Below, piece by piece: positions 1 through 7,837 of a stretch of 64,000 nt of DNA. A program made the translations under genes and the position numbers. Location: NCBI RefSeq assembly GCF_025961475.1, contig NZ_JAOQNS010000001.1:1-64000 (forward strand). Direction: 5' to 3'. How positions within the stretch are numbered: position 1 is the first letter of the stretch; every line of letters begins with the position of its first letter. This DNA comes from Rhodobium gokarnense (GTDB lineage Bacteria; Pseudomonadota; Alphaproteobacteria; Rhizobiales; Rhodobiaceae). Under the pieces are notes generated by a model that saw nothing but the letters and a program-made list of their open reading frames with translations, made no database searches and had not been told where the DNA came from.

Positions 1-366
1 GATGGTCGAGGGCGACGGCACCGGCAGCTTGCGTTCGGCCAGTACAGCACAGATCTCGTAGCGGTTCAGCCCCCGCCGTCGCTCGGCCAGCGCCAGCTCG
101 GCGACCTCGGCCGGCAGCCGGCGCCCCTTCCATTTGGGCCCGCGACGGCACGGCATCAGCGCCGCATCGGCACCGCCCTCCTGCAGGTAGCGATTGTAAT
201 ATTTGCGGAAGGTCTGCGAGCAGGTGCCGTGGTGGCGGTAGAAGGCCCCCACCGTGGCAAAGTCCGACGACCGGCCGGCCTTCACCTCCTCATATTCCCT
301 GATCAGGAAACGCCACTTCTGAACATAGTTCCGTTCGATCGTCCGGTCATAGCTGTTGTCGCGCAT
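1..366 (-). CDS. transposase, N-terminal part (runs off left edge)
   Basis: An open frame of 122 codons runs from an ATG at 366 to the window edge without a stop. The start has a strong ribosome site (AAAGGAG) six bases upstream. The protein is rich in basic and aromatic residues, with a helix-turn-helix-like middle (TCSQTFRKYYNRYLQEGG), then a basic stretch (RRGPKWKGRR) and a second helical unit (GLNRYEICAVLAERKLPVPS). This layout fits the DNA-binding N-terminus of IS481- or IS3-like transposases that carry an rve/DDE domain further on. The catalytic domain would lie left of the window, so I cannot tell whether the gene is intact. The exact family is a guess. A second insertion sequence sits 250 bases away. 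Confidence 0.6.
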   Translation of the reverse strand, partial: MRDNSYDRTIERNYVQKWRFLIREYEEVKAGRSSDFATVGAFYRHHGTCSQTFRKYYNRYLQEGGADAALMPCRRGPKWKGRRLPAEVAELALAERRRGLNRYEICAVLAERKLPVPSPSTI

Positions 367-445
367 GGGTCGCTCCTTTCCGCGATCCCATCACCGAATA
401 TCTGAACTCGCACAGCAATGACGGATTCTCTTTTACCTTCAATCT

Positions 446-483
446 CATTGCGAGGAGGCCGATAGGCCGACGCGGCAATCCAT
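446..483. repeat. dispersed palindromic repeat unit (CATTGCGAGG...GGCAATCCAT)
   Basis: This 38-base unit differs at only two or so positions from the unit at 34771-34808. Its outer parts are CATTGCGAGGAGGCC and GGCCGACGCGGCAATCCAT. Related units occur near 18.6, 20.3 and 34.7 kb, always between genes. It resembles REP/BIME-type intergenic repeats common in alphaproteobacteria. The rest of the stretch 367-614 shows no gene that I can support. Confidence 0.7.
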
Positions 484-541
484 CGGGCGTTGGCGGTAGC
501 CCCCACACTCAATTGAAAGCACTCCCGCACGCTCAACACTC

Positions 542-579
542 CGTCGTCACCCCGGGCTTGACCCGGGGCCTATTGCCCC
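542..579. repeat. dispersed repeat, left arm (CCCCGGGCTTGACCCGGGG)
   Basis: The stretch contains the inverted repeat CCCCGGG-CTTGA-CCCGGGG followed by CCTATTGCCCC. Its complement is mirrored at 1515-1563 (GGGGCAATGGATCCCGGG...CCCGGGATGACG), so the two arms face each other across the insertion sequence. It looks like one intergenic repeat locus opened by the IS. Confidence 0.6.
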
Positions 580-610
580 TTTCCACACGGTATGCCGGGG
601 ATGGTTCGGA

Positions 611-1467
611 CTAGGGCGGATCGACATTCAGGATTCCCATGGCGCTGTTGTCGTGATTCATAAGGTTCCGCATTTTGTCTGCGGAGCGAGCGATGGGGAT
701 CAAGCGGTACGAACTGAACGAAGCGCAGTGGGAACGAATTTCGGCGCTTTTGCCGGGCAAGTCCGGCGATCCAGGGCGGACGGGGAGCGATAACCGCTTG
801 TTCGTCAACGGTTGTCTGTGGGTGCTGCGATCCGGCGCGCATTGGTGCGACCTGCCGGAGCGCTACGGCAAATGGAAGACGGTGCATCGACGCTTCAGTC
901 GCTGGTGCCACGCTGGCGTGTGGGAGCGGGTGTTCGAGGTCCTGGCCGCCGACCGGGACAACCAATATCTGATGATCGACAGCACCATCGTCCGTGCTCA
1001 CCAGCAGGCGGCGAGCGGAAAAGGGGGGCAAAGGATCAGGCGCTGGGGCGTTCCCGAGGCGGACTGACCACCAAGATCCATATGCTGGCCGATACGCTCG
1101 GCCGCCCGGTACGGTTCATCGTCACCGCCGAACAGGTCGGCGACTGCACCCAGGCCGCAGCCCTGCTGGAAGGACAGTCCGCCTCCGCCGTTCTTGCTGA
1201 TAAAGCCTATGACAGCAATGTCTTGCGCGGAAGGATCGCTGCCATGAGGGCCGAGGCAGTCATTCCCTCGAACCGCTCACGCAAGGTCATCATTCCCCAC
1301 GATGCGGAAGCCTATCGCCACCGCAATCGCATCGAACGCTGCTTCAATCGGCTCAAGCACTTCCGTCGTTTCGCTACCCGCTACGACAGGCGAAAAAGCC
1401 ACTTCGAGGGATTTGCCTACCTTGCGGCAATCGCCATCTGGCTCCGCTGAATGTCGATTCGGACTAG
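611..1467 (+). mobile_element. IS5-family (IS427-type) insertion sequence with CTAG target duplication
   Basis: The element spans 615-1463 (849 bp) and is flanked by direct CTAG copies at 611-614 and 1464-1467, read as the target duplication. Its ends are imperfect inverted repeats of 17 bp: GGCGGATCGACATTCAG on the left and the complement of CTGAATGTCGATTCGGA on the right, matching at 14 positions. Length, CTAG/TA target preference and the two-frame transposase all suit the IS427 group of IS5. The outer left flank (TTCGGA) also matches the right end, so the boundaries could be shifted by a few bases. Confidence 0.82.
675..1450 (+). CDS. IS5-family transposase, produced by -1 frameshift
   Basis: Two overlapping frames encode one transposase. 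The first (675-1067) carries the N-terminal DUF4096-like region and the first catalytic Asp in LMIDSTIVRAHQ. The second (usable from about 1015 to 1450, frame -1) carries the second Asp in AVLADKAYD and the Glu in a RIERCFNRLKHFRR block, followed by FAYLAAIAIWLR at the C-terminus. The switch would occur in the A4G6 run near 1019-1029, where glycine tRNA can re-pair after slipping one base. Such two-frame organisation is normal for the IS427 group, so this is probably functional rather than broken. An internal ATG at 705 (MGIKRYELN) is the more usual family start. Confidence 0.82.
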
Positions 1468-1514
1468 GCCTTGACTTCGGCCGGACCGGTATTGGCAACG
1501 GGCTACAGTGTTGA

Positions 1515-1563
1515 TAGGGGCAATGGATCCCGGGTCTGCGCTTCGCTCCGCCCGGGATGACGG
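1515..1563. repeat. dispersed repeat, right arm
   Basis: GGGGCAATGGATCCCGGG, a short spacer and CCCGGGATGACG form an inverted repeat complementary to the unit at 542-579. No gene is supported between the IS and the dehydrogenase stop at 1622. Confidence 0.6.
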
Positions 1564-1621
1564 GAGAGGGTGGAGTGACCGCTATGGTTCCCTAACTCAG
1601 ACCGATCTCTGCTCGGCCCGC

Positions 1622-4048
1622 TCACCCCCGCATCCGTTCCCCGTCCGGATCGAACAGCGGCCGCGGTTGCAGCCGTGCCGTCAGCCGCTCGCCGAGGAGC
1701 TCAATCTCCCAGCCGGCGTCCTCGTCTGCGATCTCCTTCGGCACATAACCCATGGCGACGGAGACGCCGGACGCATGGGCGAAGCCGCCCGATGTCACCC
1801 AGCCTTTCACCTCACCCTGGAACCAGATCGGCTCGTCGCCGATGACGTCGGCGTCGTTCGCCTCGACGATGAAGGTGCGAAGGCGCAGCGTTTCGCCGCT
1901 CTCCTTTTCGCGGGTTGCTGCTTCCTTGCCGATGAAGTCGGCTTCCTTTTTCAGCGCGACGAAGCGCTCGAGGCCGGCTTCGAGCGGCCCGTAGACCGGT
2001 CGGTAATCCCGGGCCCAGGAGCCGTAGCCCTTTTCCAGACGGAGTGCGTTGAGGGCGCGCAGGCCGAAGAGTTTCAGGCCGTGCGGTTCCCCGGCTTCCA
2101 GGATGGTCTGGAACAAATAGCGGAGATATTCCGGCGCGCACCAGATCTCGTAGCCGAGGTCGCCGGTGTAGCTGATGCGGCCGAGGATCACCGGCGCCAT
2201 GCCGATCTCTGCCTCGGCGATGTCCATGAACTTGAAGGCGCTTGGAGAGAGGTCCGTGCGGGTCAGCCCTTGCAGGACCTCGCGCGATTTCGGGCCGGCG
2301 ACGGCAAGGCCGGTGATGCCGACGCCGTGGGGGACGACGGTGACCGAGCCGTCGTCGGGCAGGTGCGCCTCGAACCAGCGCATGTGGTATTCCTCGGCAA
2401 TCCCCGAGCCGGCGAGGAAGTAGCGCTCGGCGCCGAGATTGGCGAGGGTGAAGTCGCCGATCAGCTTGCCGTCTTCCTTCAGCATCGGCGCGAGCGCCAT
2501 GCGGCCCTCGGCCGGGATGCGCCCGGCGAGCATCTTGTCGAGCCAGTCGCGGGCGCCGAAGCCTTCGACCGTGTATTTGGCAAAGCCGGAAATCTCCATC
2601 ATCCCGGCGGAATCGCGGACGGCGCGGGCCTCCGCCCCGACATGCTCGAAATCGGTGGAGCGGCGCCAGGAGAAGCTGTCGGTGACGCCTTCCGGCGCGA
2701 ACCAGAGCGGCTGTTCCAGGCCCCAGGAGGCGCCCATCTGGGCGCCTTTCGCGACCATCAGGTCGTAGATCGGGGTGGTTTTTAAGGGCCGCGCTGCCGG
2801 CAGTTCCTCGTTCGGGTAGCGGATGGAAAACCGCCGCGAATAGTTCTCGCGCACCCTGGCGTTGGTGTAGGCAAGCGTCGCCCAGTTGCCGTAGCGGGCA
2901 ACGTCCATGGCAAAGACGTCGAAGCCGGGATCGCCCTCGATCATCCAGTTGGCGAGGGCGAGGCCGACGCCGCCGCCCTGGCTGAAGCCGGCCATGACCG
3001 CGCAGGCGCACCAGTAGCCGGGCAGGCCCGCGACCGGGCCGACCAGCGGGTTGCCGTCGGGCGCGAAGGTGAAGGGGCCGTTGATGATCTGCTTGATGCC
3101 GGCGTTCTGGAATGCCGGGAAGTGGCGGAACCCGACCTCCAGGGACGGGGCGATGCGGTCGAGATCCGGGGCGAGCAGTTCGTGGCCGAAATCCCAGGGG
3201 GTGTCGATCTCCGACCAGGGCACGCAGGCCTTCTCGTAGGTGCCCATCAGCATGCCCTTGCGCTCCTGGCGCAGGTACAGCTCGCCGTCGAAATCGACCG
3301 CGTGGAGCATTTCCCTGCCCGTCGCCGCGTTGTGGGCGGCGACCTCGGGCATGTCGTCGGTCAGGAGATACATGTGTTCCATGGCGAGCAGCGGGAGTTC
3401 CAGCCCGACCATGCGGCCGACCTCGCGGGCCCAGAGCCCGCCGGCATTGACGACGTGTTCGGCAACGATCTCGCCCTTGTCGGTGATCACCCGCCAGGTG
3501 CCGTCGGGCTTCTGGACGAGGTCTTCGACGCGGGTCTCGATGTGGATTTCCGCGCCGTTCCTGCGTGCGGCCTTGGCGTAGGCGTGGGTGGTGCCGGAGG
3601 GATCGAGATGACCCTCGACCGGATCGTAGAGCCCGCCGACGAACTGCGAGGGATCGATCAGCGGCATCAGCGCGGCGGCTTCCGATGGCGTCACCAACTC
3701 GGCCTCAAGGCCCAGATAGCGGCCCTTGGCGAGAATGCCTTTCAGCCAGTCGAAGCGCTCATTGGTGGCGGCCAGCATGATGCCGCCGGTCATGTGCAGG
3801 CCGATGTCCTGGCCCGAAAGCTCCTCGATCTCCTTGTAGAGCCGGATCGTATATTGCTGCAGCTTGGCGACGTTCGGATCGCCGTTGATGGTGTGCATGC
3901 CGCCGGCGGCGTGCCAGGTGGAGCCGGAGGTGAGCTGCGAGCGCTCCAGAAGCACCACGTCGGTCCAGCCGAACTTGGTCAGGTGATAGAGGACAGAACA
4001 GCCGACGACGCCGCCGCCGATCACGACTGCCTTGGCATGGGACTTCAT
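1622..4048 (-). CDS. FAD-dependent dimethylglycine/sarcosine dehydrogenase-like protein
   Basis: This 808-residue protein has the four-part build of dimethylglycine and sarcosine dehydrogenases. It starts with a DAO-type FAD domain (VVIGGGVVGCS at residues 8-18), then a linking FAO_M region, then a GcvT tetrahydrofolate-binding domain (about 430-700), then the GcvT C-terminal barrel. The motif TSGSTWHAAGG contains His46, equivalent to the histidine that binds FAD covalently in the mammalian enzymes. By family it oxidatively demethylates an N-methyl amine and passes the one-carbon unit to tetrahydrofolate in the cytoplasm. The exact substrate cannot be read from sequence. The GlxA/GbdR-like regulator lies 123 bases upstream on the same strand, which favours a choline/glycine-betaine breakdown role. 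Confidence 0.85.
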   Translation of the reverse strand: MKSHAKAVVIGGGVVGCSVLYHLTKFGWTDVVLLERSQLTSGSTWHAAGGMHTINGDPNVAKLQQYTIRLYKEIEELSGQDIGLHMTGGIMLAATNERFDWLKGILAKGRYLGLEAELVTPSEAAALMPLIDPSQFVGGLYDPVEGHLDPSGTTHAYAKAARRNGAEIHIETRVEDLVQKPDGTWRVITDKGEIVAEHVVNAGGLWAREVGRMVGLELPLLAMEHMYLLTDDMPEVAAHNAATGREMLHAVDFDGELYLRQERKGMLMGTYEKACVPWSEIDTPWDFGHELLAPDLDRIAPSLEVGFRHFPAFQNAGIKQIINGPFTFAPDGNPLVGPVAGLPGYWCACAVMAGFSQGGGVGLALANWMIEGDPGFDVFAMDVARYGNWATLAYTNARVRENYSRRFSIRYPNEELPAARPLKTTPIYDLMVAKGAQMGASWGLEQPLWFAPEGVTDSFSWRRSTDFEHVGAEARAVRDSAGMMEISGFAKYTVEGFGARDWLDKMLAGRIPAEGRMALAPMLKEDGKLIGDFTLANLGAERYFLAGSGIAEEYHMRWFEAHLPDDGSVTVVPHGVGITGLAVAGPKSREVLQGLTRTDLSPSAFKFMDIAEAEIGMAPVILGRISYTGDLGYEIWCAPEYLRYLFQTILEAGEPHGLKLFGLRALNALRLEKGYGSWARDYRPVYGPLEAGLERFVALKKEADFIGKEAATREKESGETLRLRTFIVEANDADVIGDEPIWFQGEVKGWVTSGGFAHASGVSVAMGYVPKEIADEDAGWEIELLGERLTARLQPRPLFDPDGERMRG

Positions 4049-4103
4049 CGGGCGTTCCTCGCTGGCTTTGTTTTTTCCGGGCCTTTGGCGAACTCTATCG
4101 GTG

Positions 4104-4116
4104 CGACCACCGGTCG
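4104..4116. promoter_or_regulatory. possible operator: inverted repeat CGACC-ACC-GGTCG
   Basis: A perfect 5-bp inverted repeat with a 3-base centre lies about 56 bases upstream of the dehydrogenase start, in the 123-base gap behind the regulator gene. It is a candidate site for that regulator, but short palindromes are common in GC-rich DNA. Confidence 0.3.
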
Positions 4117-4171
4117 TTAGCGTATTTGCGACACATCCTGCCGTCGATCCGCGGCAGAGGTCGAGTCGCGG

Positions 4172-5176
4172 TCAGCGCCTGAGCGCCTTCTGGTCGGCAT
4201 AGGGCGAGCGGCCGTACTGCATGCGGTAGCAGCGGGTGAAATGGGAGTGCGAGGAAAAGCCGGCGGCGAGCGAGATCTCCGAGACCGGCATGTTGGTATA
4301 GAGCAGCAGCTCGCGGGCGCGCTTCAGCCGCTCCTGGCGGAAATAGCGGGACGGCGAGATCTGCAGGTGGTCCTTGAAAAGGCGCTTCAGCTGGCGAACC
4401 GTGACGCCGACCTTTTGGGCGACCGCGGCGATCTGGATGGGCGTTTCCAGATTCGCCTTGAAGACCTCGACGGCCCGGGTGACGACGGCGGAGCTGACGC
4501 TGAGTTCGCCCATGGCGCCGATGCTCTGCTCGTCATGGACGTCGCGGATGCGGTTGTGCAGGAACCAGCCGGAAATCTCGTTGGCGACGGAGCGGCCGAG
4601 GGCGTCCGACATCATCGTCAGCATCATGTCGAGGGAGGCGGTGCCGCCGGAACAGGTGCAGCGGTTGCGGTCGATCTCGAAAAGGCGGTTGGTGGCGACG
4701 ACCTTCGGGAAGCTCTCGCGGAAGGACGAGGCGAAATACCAGTGGACGGCGCAGCGGTAGCCGTCGAGGAGGCCGGCGCGGGCCAAGAGGAAGATGCCGC
4801 CGGTGATGGCGCCGAGCATGACGCCGCGGCTGGCGAGAAAGCGCAGGCGGGCGAGCACCTGGGCCTCGTTCTTCAACGGAAAGTCCGGGCTGCCGACGAC
4901 GAAGACCATGTCGAAGCCGGCTCCGTCCTGGTCATCGGCGGGCTCGCGGAAGTCGGTGTCTGGGCTGACCTCGATGCCGGAGGAGGAACGGACGGGATTG
5001 CCGTCCTCGGTCATGATCCGCCAGCGGTAGCGCTCCGCGCCGACCACCTCGTTGGCGGCGCGGTAGGGCTCGACGGCGGCGGAAAAGGTGACGAGCGGAA
5101 AATCGTCGCTCAACAGGAAGCCGACGCGCGTTGCCGCGCCATCCTCTCCCGCCGAATGGCTCTCATCCTGGCTCAT
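4172..5176 (-). CDS. GlxA/GbdR-type transcriptional regulator (DJ-1-like + AraC HTH)
   Basis: The 334-residue product has an N-terminal DJ-1/PfpI-like sensor domain (about 15-185) and a C-terminal AraC-type double HTH (about 225-330, with LLYTNMPVSEISLAAGFSSHSHFTRCY). The nucleophile position of the sensor domain reads GGIFLLARAGLL, so the catalytic cysteine of true DJ-1 enzymes is replaced and the domain is likely a ligand sensor. RCTCSGGTASLDMML is typical of the CdhR/GbdR group, which controls carnitine, choline, dimethylglycine and sarcosine catabolism. Its position just upstream of the dehydrogenase gene supports that role. Which inducer it senses is inference. Confidence 0.85.
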   Translation of the reverse strand: MSQDESHSAGEDGAATRVGFLLSDDFPLVTFSAAVEPYRAANEVVGAERYRWRIMTEDGNPVRSSSGIEVSPDTDFREPADDQDGAGFDMVFVVGSPDFPLKNEAQVLARLRFLASRGVMLGAITGGIFLLARAGLLDGYRCAVHWYFASSFRESFPKVVATNRLFEIDRNRCTCSGGTASLDMMLTMMSDALGRSVANEISGWFLHNRIRDVHDEQSIGAMGELSVSSAVVTRAVEVFKANLETPIQIAAVAQKVGVTVRQLKRLFKDHLQISPSRYFRQERLKRARELLLYTNMPVSEISLAAGFSSHSHFTRCYRMQYGRSPYADQKALRR

Positions 5177-5311
5177 CTCACCGCCGCGCCGGACCGATTC
5201 CTGAAAAGGGGCTCGGCGACCATTCTGGCGGAAGAAACGGCTCAGTCCACCCCGTCATTGCCGCCTTCGGGGCGCAATCCGGGTGTCGTCGGCCGGGGCA
5301 GGCGCCGGCGA

Positions 5312-6127
5312 TCAGTCGTAGAGGTCGAGGCCGAAGCGGTAGGAAATGCCGATGCCGACGCCGAACATGTTTTGATCGCCCGCCTTGACGATCGGCGAGT
5401 CACCCGCGTCGGAGACCAGGCGGTCCCAGGAGGCGCGGCCGTAGAGCGTGGTCTCGTCAGTCAGCTTGTATTCGGCGGTGGCGGCAAGGCCGGCGCTCTT
5501 GATGCCGGCGTCTGGGTCGTAGGTCCGGTAGCCGGAGCGGATGGATTCGCGCCGGGAGACCTTGAAATAGGTGTCCATGTAGTCTTCGCTCGCCAGCGAT
5601 AGGCGCGGGCCGAGCTTGAAGGTCCAGGCGTTGTCCGGGCGGTAGATGCCGTCGACGCCGAGATCGGCGATCCAGCCCTCATGGCCGCCGAAGCCGCGGC
5701 GCACGGCGACGAAGGCGTCGAAATACTCCGCCTCGTAACCGACGGCGAAGCCGGCTTCCAGCGCCCAGTCGACATGCTTCAGGCCGCGCAGGATGCGCTC
5801 GTCAGACGGGTCGCGCTCGCCGAGATAGCGGAAGGACGGGCGGAAATAGATCGCGGATTTTTCGCGGCTGGTCTCGTAGAGGCCGGGGATGCGGATGTAT
5901 TCCAGCTTGATGATCGGATAGGGGCTGAAGGTGTATTCCTCCGAGCCCTCGAAGCGCGGCGAAACGAGACCGCCGATGCCCAGTTCCAGCACCAGGTCGT
6001 CCTGGCTCGATGTCGCAGCGCCATAAGGGGTGGGCGCGGCGTAGGTGTCCGCGTCCTGGGCGAGGGCCGGGGCGGCGCCGATGAGCGCTGCGCTGAAAAC
6101 GATACCGGTGAGAGAAATCCGTCGCAT
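5312..6127 (-). CDS. MipA/OmpV family outer-membrane protein
   Basis: The start at 6127 gives a 271-residue protein with a clear signal peptide (MRRISLTGIVFSAALIGAAPALAQD). The mature part has the alternating aromatic pattern of an outer-membrane beta barrel and ends in YRFGLDLYD, close to the usual aromatic C-terminus. Motifs such as EYTFSPYPIIKLEY match the MipA/OmpV family, whose members scaffold murein-synthesis complexes or act as minor porins. The frame remains open far upstream, but only this start gives a signal peptide. No operon partner is evident. It lies between the regulator gene and mnmA, all on the same strand. Confidence 0.82.
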   Translation of the reverse strand: MRRISLTGIVFSAALIGAAPALAQDADTYAAPTPYGAATSSQDDLVLELGIGGLVSPRFEGSEEYTFSPYPIIKLEYIRIPGLYETSREKSAIYFRPSFRYLGERDPSDERILRGLKHVDWALEAGFAVGYEAEYFDAFVAVRRGFGGHEGWIADLGVDGIYRPDNAWTFKLGPRLSLASEDYMDTYFKVSRRESIRSGYRTYDPDAGIKSAGLAATAEYKLTDETTLYGRASWDRLVSDAGDSPIVKAGDQNMFGVGIGISYRFGLDLYD

Positions 6128-6305
6128 GTACCTGTCCGAGCCCCAATTCCTGATGTCGTCCGCTCCTAGCACGGAATGGGTTTCGATCAAATAAAGGCGG
6201 CACCGCCCCGTTCCCGGAATCGCGGGCTTCGGCGAAGTGGGCAACGGTTTTTCGCCTGACTGTTGCCGAACGGCCATTGCGGCCAGGGCCTTGGCGGCGG
6301 GCGGG

Positions 6306-7505
6306 TCAGCCGGAACGGGCGAGAGAGCCCTCGGCGGTGCCGGCCAGCGGCATTCCGGCCTTCGCCATCTCGCTCTCCGTCGCCACCCGGTCGATCCAGC
6401 CGCCACCGAGGATGCGGGCGGGGCCTTCCGGCGCGTCGTAGAAGACGCAGGCCTGACCCGGCGCGACGCCGAGCTCGCTGTCCATGAGATCGACGACGAC
6501 GGTGCCGTCGCAATAGGACAGGATCGCTGGCTTCGGCGGGCGGGTGGAGCGCACGCGGGCAAAGATCTCGGTGCCCTCGGGCGGCAGGTCGACGAGCGTT
6601 CCGTCGCCGATCCAGTTGACGTCGCGAAGGGCGAGCCGGCGGGTGGCCAGGATCTCGCGCGGGCCGACGACGACGCGGCCGTGGTCGGCGTCGAGGCGCA
6701 CCACATAGAGCGGCTCGCCGGTGGCGACGCCGATGCCGCGGCGCTGGCCGATCGTGTAGTGGATGATGCCGTCGTGCCGGCCGAGCACGCGGCCGTCCAC
6801 ATGGACGATGTCGCCGGGCTCCGCCGCGCCGGGCTTCAGGCGCTCGATGACGTCGGAATATTTTCCGGACGGCACGAAGCAGATGTCCTGGCTGTCCGGC
6901 TTGTCGGAGATCGCAAGGCCGAGCTCGCGGGCGATCTCGCGGGTCTCCGCCTTGGTCATGTCGCCAAGCGGAAAGCGCAGGAAATCGAGCTGCTCGCGCG
7001 TGGTGGCGAACAGGAAATAGCTCTGGTCGCGGTCGTCGTCGACGGGCCGGTAGAGGGAGCGGCGGTCGCCGGTCTTGCGGCTCCTCACATAGTGGCCGGT
7101 GGCGAGCGCCGCGGCGCCGAGGTCGCGCGCGGTGTCGAGCAGGTCGTGGAATTTCACGGTCTGGTTGCAGGCGACGCAGGGCACCGGCGTCTCGCCGGCG
7201 ATGTAGCTCTCGGCAAAGGTGTCGATGACGGCCTCGCGGAAGCGGTCCTCGTAGTCGAGCACATAGTGCGGGATGTCGAGGTGCTCGGCGACGCGGCGGG
7301 CGTCGTGGATATCCTGGCCGGCGCAGCAGGCGCCCTTCCTGTGGGTCGCCGCGCCGTGGTCGTAGAGCTGCAGGGTGATGCCGACGACGTCGTAGCCGGC
7401 GCGCTTCAGGAGCCCGGCGGCAACGGAGGAATCGACGCCGCCAGACATGGCGACGACGACCCGGTTGTCCCCGGGGCGTCCGGGGAGATCGAGAGATTCC
7501 AGCAT
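6306..7505 (-). CDS. mnmA: tRNA-specific 2-thiouridylase MnmA
   Basis: The 399-residue enzyme thiolates U34 of the tRNAs for Lys, Glu and Gln. It shows the ATP pyrophosphatase loop [14 protein letters not shown], the catalytic cysteine in [15 protein letters not shown] and the second cysteine in [13 protein letters not shown]. The tRNA-binding and C-terminal barrel domains follow in the normal order, and the length is normal for the family. The ATG at 7505 is preferred. An in-frame TTG two codons upstream is also possible. It is divergent from the flagellar block. Confidence 0.95.
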   Translation of the reverse strand: MLESLDLPGRPGDNRVVVAMSGGVDSSVAAGLLKRAGYDVVGITLQLYDHGAATHRKGACCAGQDIHDARRVAEHLDIPHYVLDYEDRFREAVIDTFAESYIAGETPVPCVACNQTVKFHDLLDTARDLGAAALATGHYVRSRKTGDRRSLYRPVDDDRDQSYFLFATTREQLDFLRFPLGDMTKAETREIARELGLAISDKPDSQDICFVPSGKYSDVIERLKPGAAEPGDIVHVDGRVLGRHDGIIHYTIGQRRGIGVATGEPLYVVRLDADHGRVVVGPREILATRRLALRDVNWIGDGTLVDLPPEGTEIFARVRSTRPPKPAILSYCDGTVVVDLMDSELGVAPGQACVFYDAPEGPARILGGGWIDRVATESEMAKAGMPLAGTAEGSLARSG

Positions 7506-7776
7506 ATCCAAACCGTTCGTTCCAAGGCGCGTTTGCCCGTCAGGCCGCGCTCCGGCCCGGCAGGCGCGTGCCGGGCTGCCCTATAGTTAGGCGCTTTTGC
7601 CCAAAAAGCCATTGTCGGGACGCAACCGCCGCCGGCCGCCGCCTGCCGCTCTCTTTGCGCCGTCGTGAGGGGCAGCTTTTGCCGACCCGGCAGGGCTTGC
7701 CCCATCGGCGCCGCCCTGTCGCCGACGGTCTAGAGAAAATGCGCTGCGATTTCAACCCGTTGCTAGCGCCGCGCAG

Positions 7777-7793
7777 TTGGCCCCGGGCTTGCA
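7777..7793 (+). promoter_or_regulatory. sigma-54-type promoter upstream of fliK
   Basis: TTGGCCCCGGGCTTGCA matches the sigma-54 consensus YTGGCACGRNNNTTGCW except at two inner -24-box positions, with GG and GC ten bases apart as required. It lies about 45 bases upstream of the proposed fliK start, inside the 332-base divergent gap between mnmA and fliK (7506-7837). That gap shows no other gene. FlbD, a sigma-54 activator of late flagellar genes, is encoded 7 kb downstream. Confidence 0.6.
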
Positions 7794-7837
7794 ATACGGG
7801 TGTCGGGTTGTCATGGCCTTCTTATGGAGTTGCCGCC

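Noticed and set aside
570-1031. Minus-strand open frame across the left end of the IS
   Set aside because: It covers the inverted repeat and the sense transposase frame and has no ribosome site, so it is a mirror frame.
675-1450. Transposase considered a pseudogene because of the frame change
   Set aside because: The -1 change at A4G6 is typical for the IS427 group and all catalytic residues are kept, so it is better read as programmed frameshifting.
5221-5311. Possible further dispersed repeat (GTCATTGCCGCC...GCGCAATCCGGG)
   Set aside because: Only short parts match the repeat family, and the stretch is too degenerate to call.
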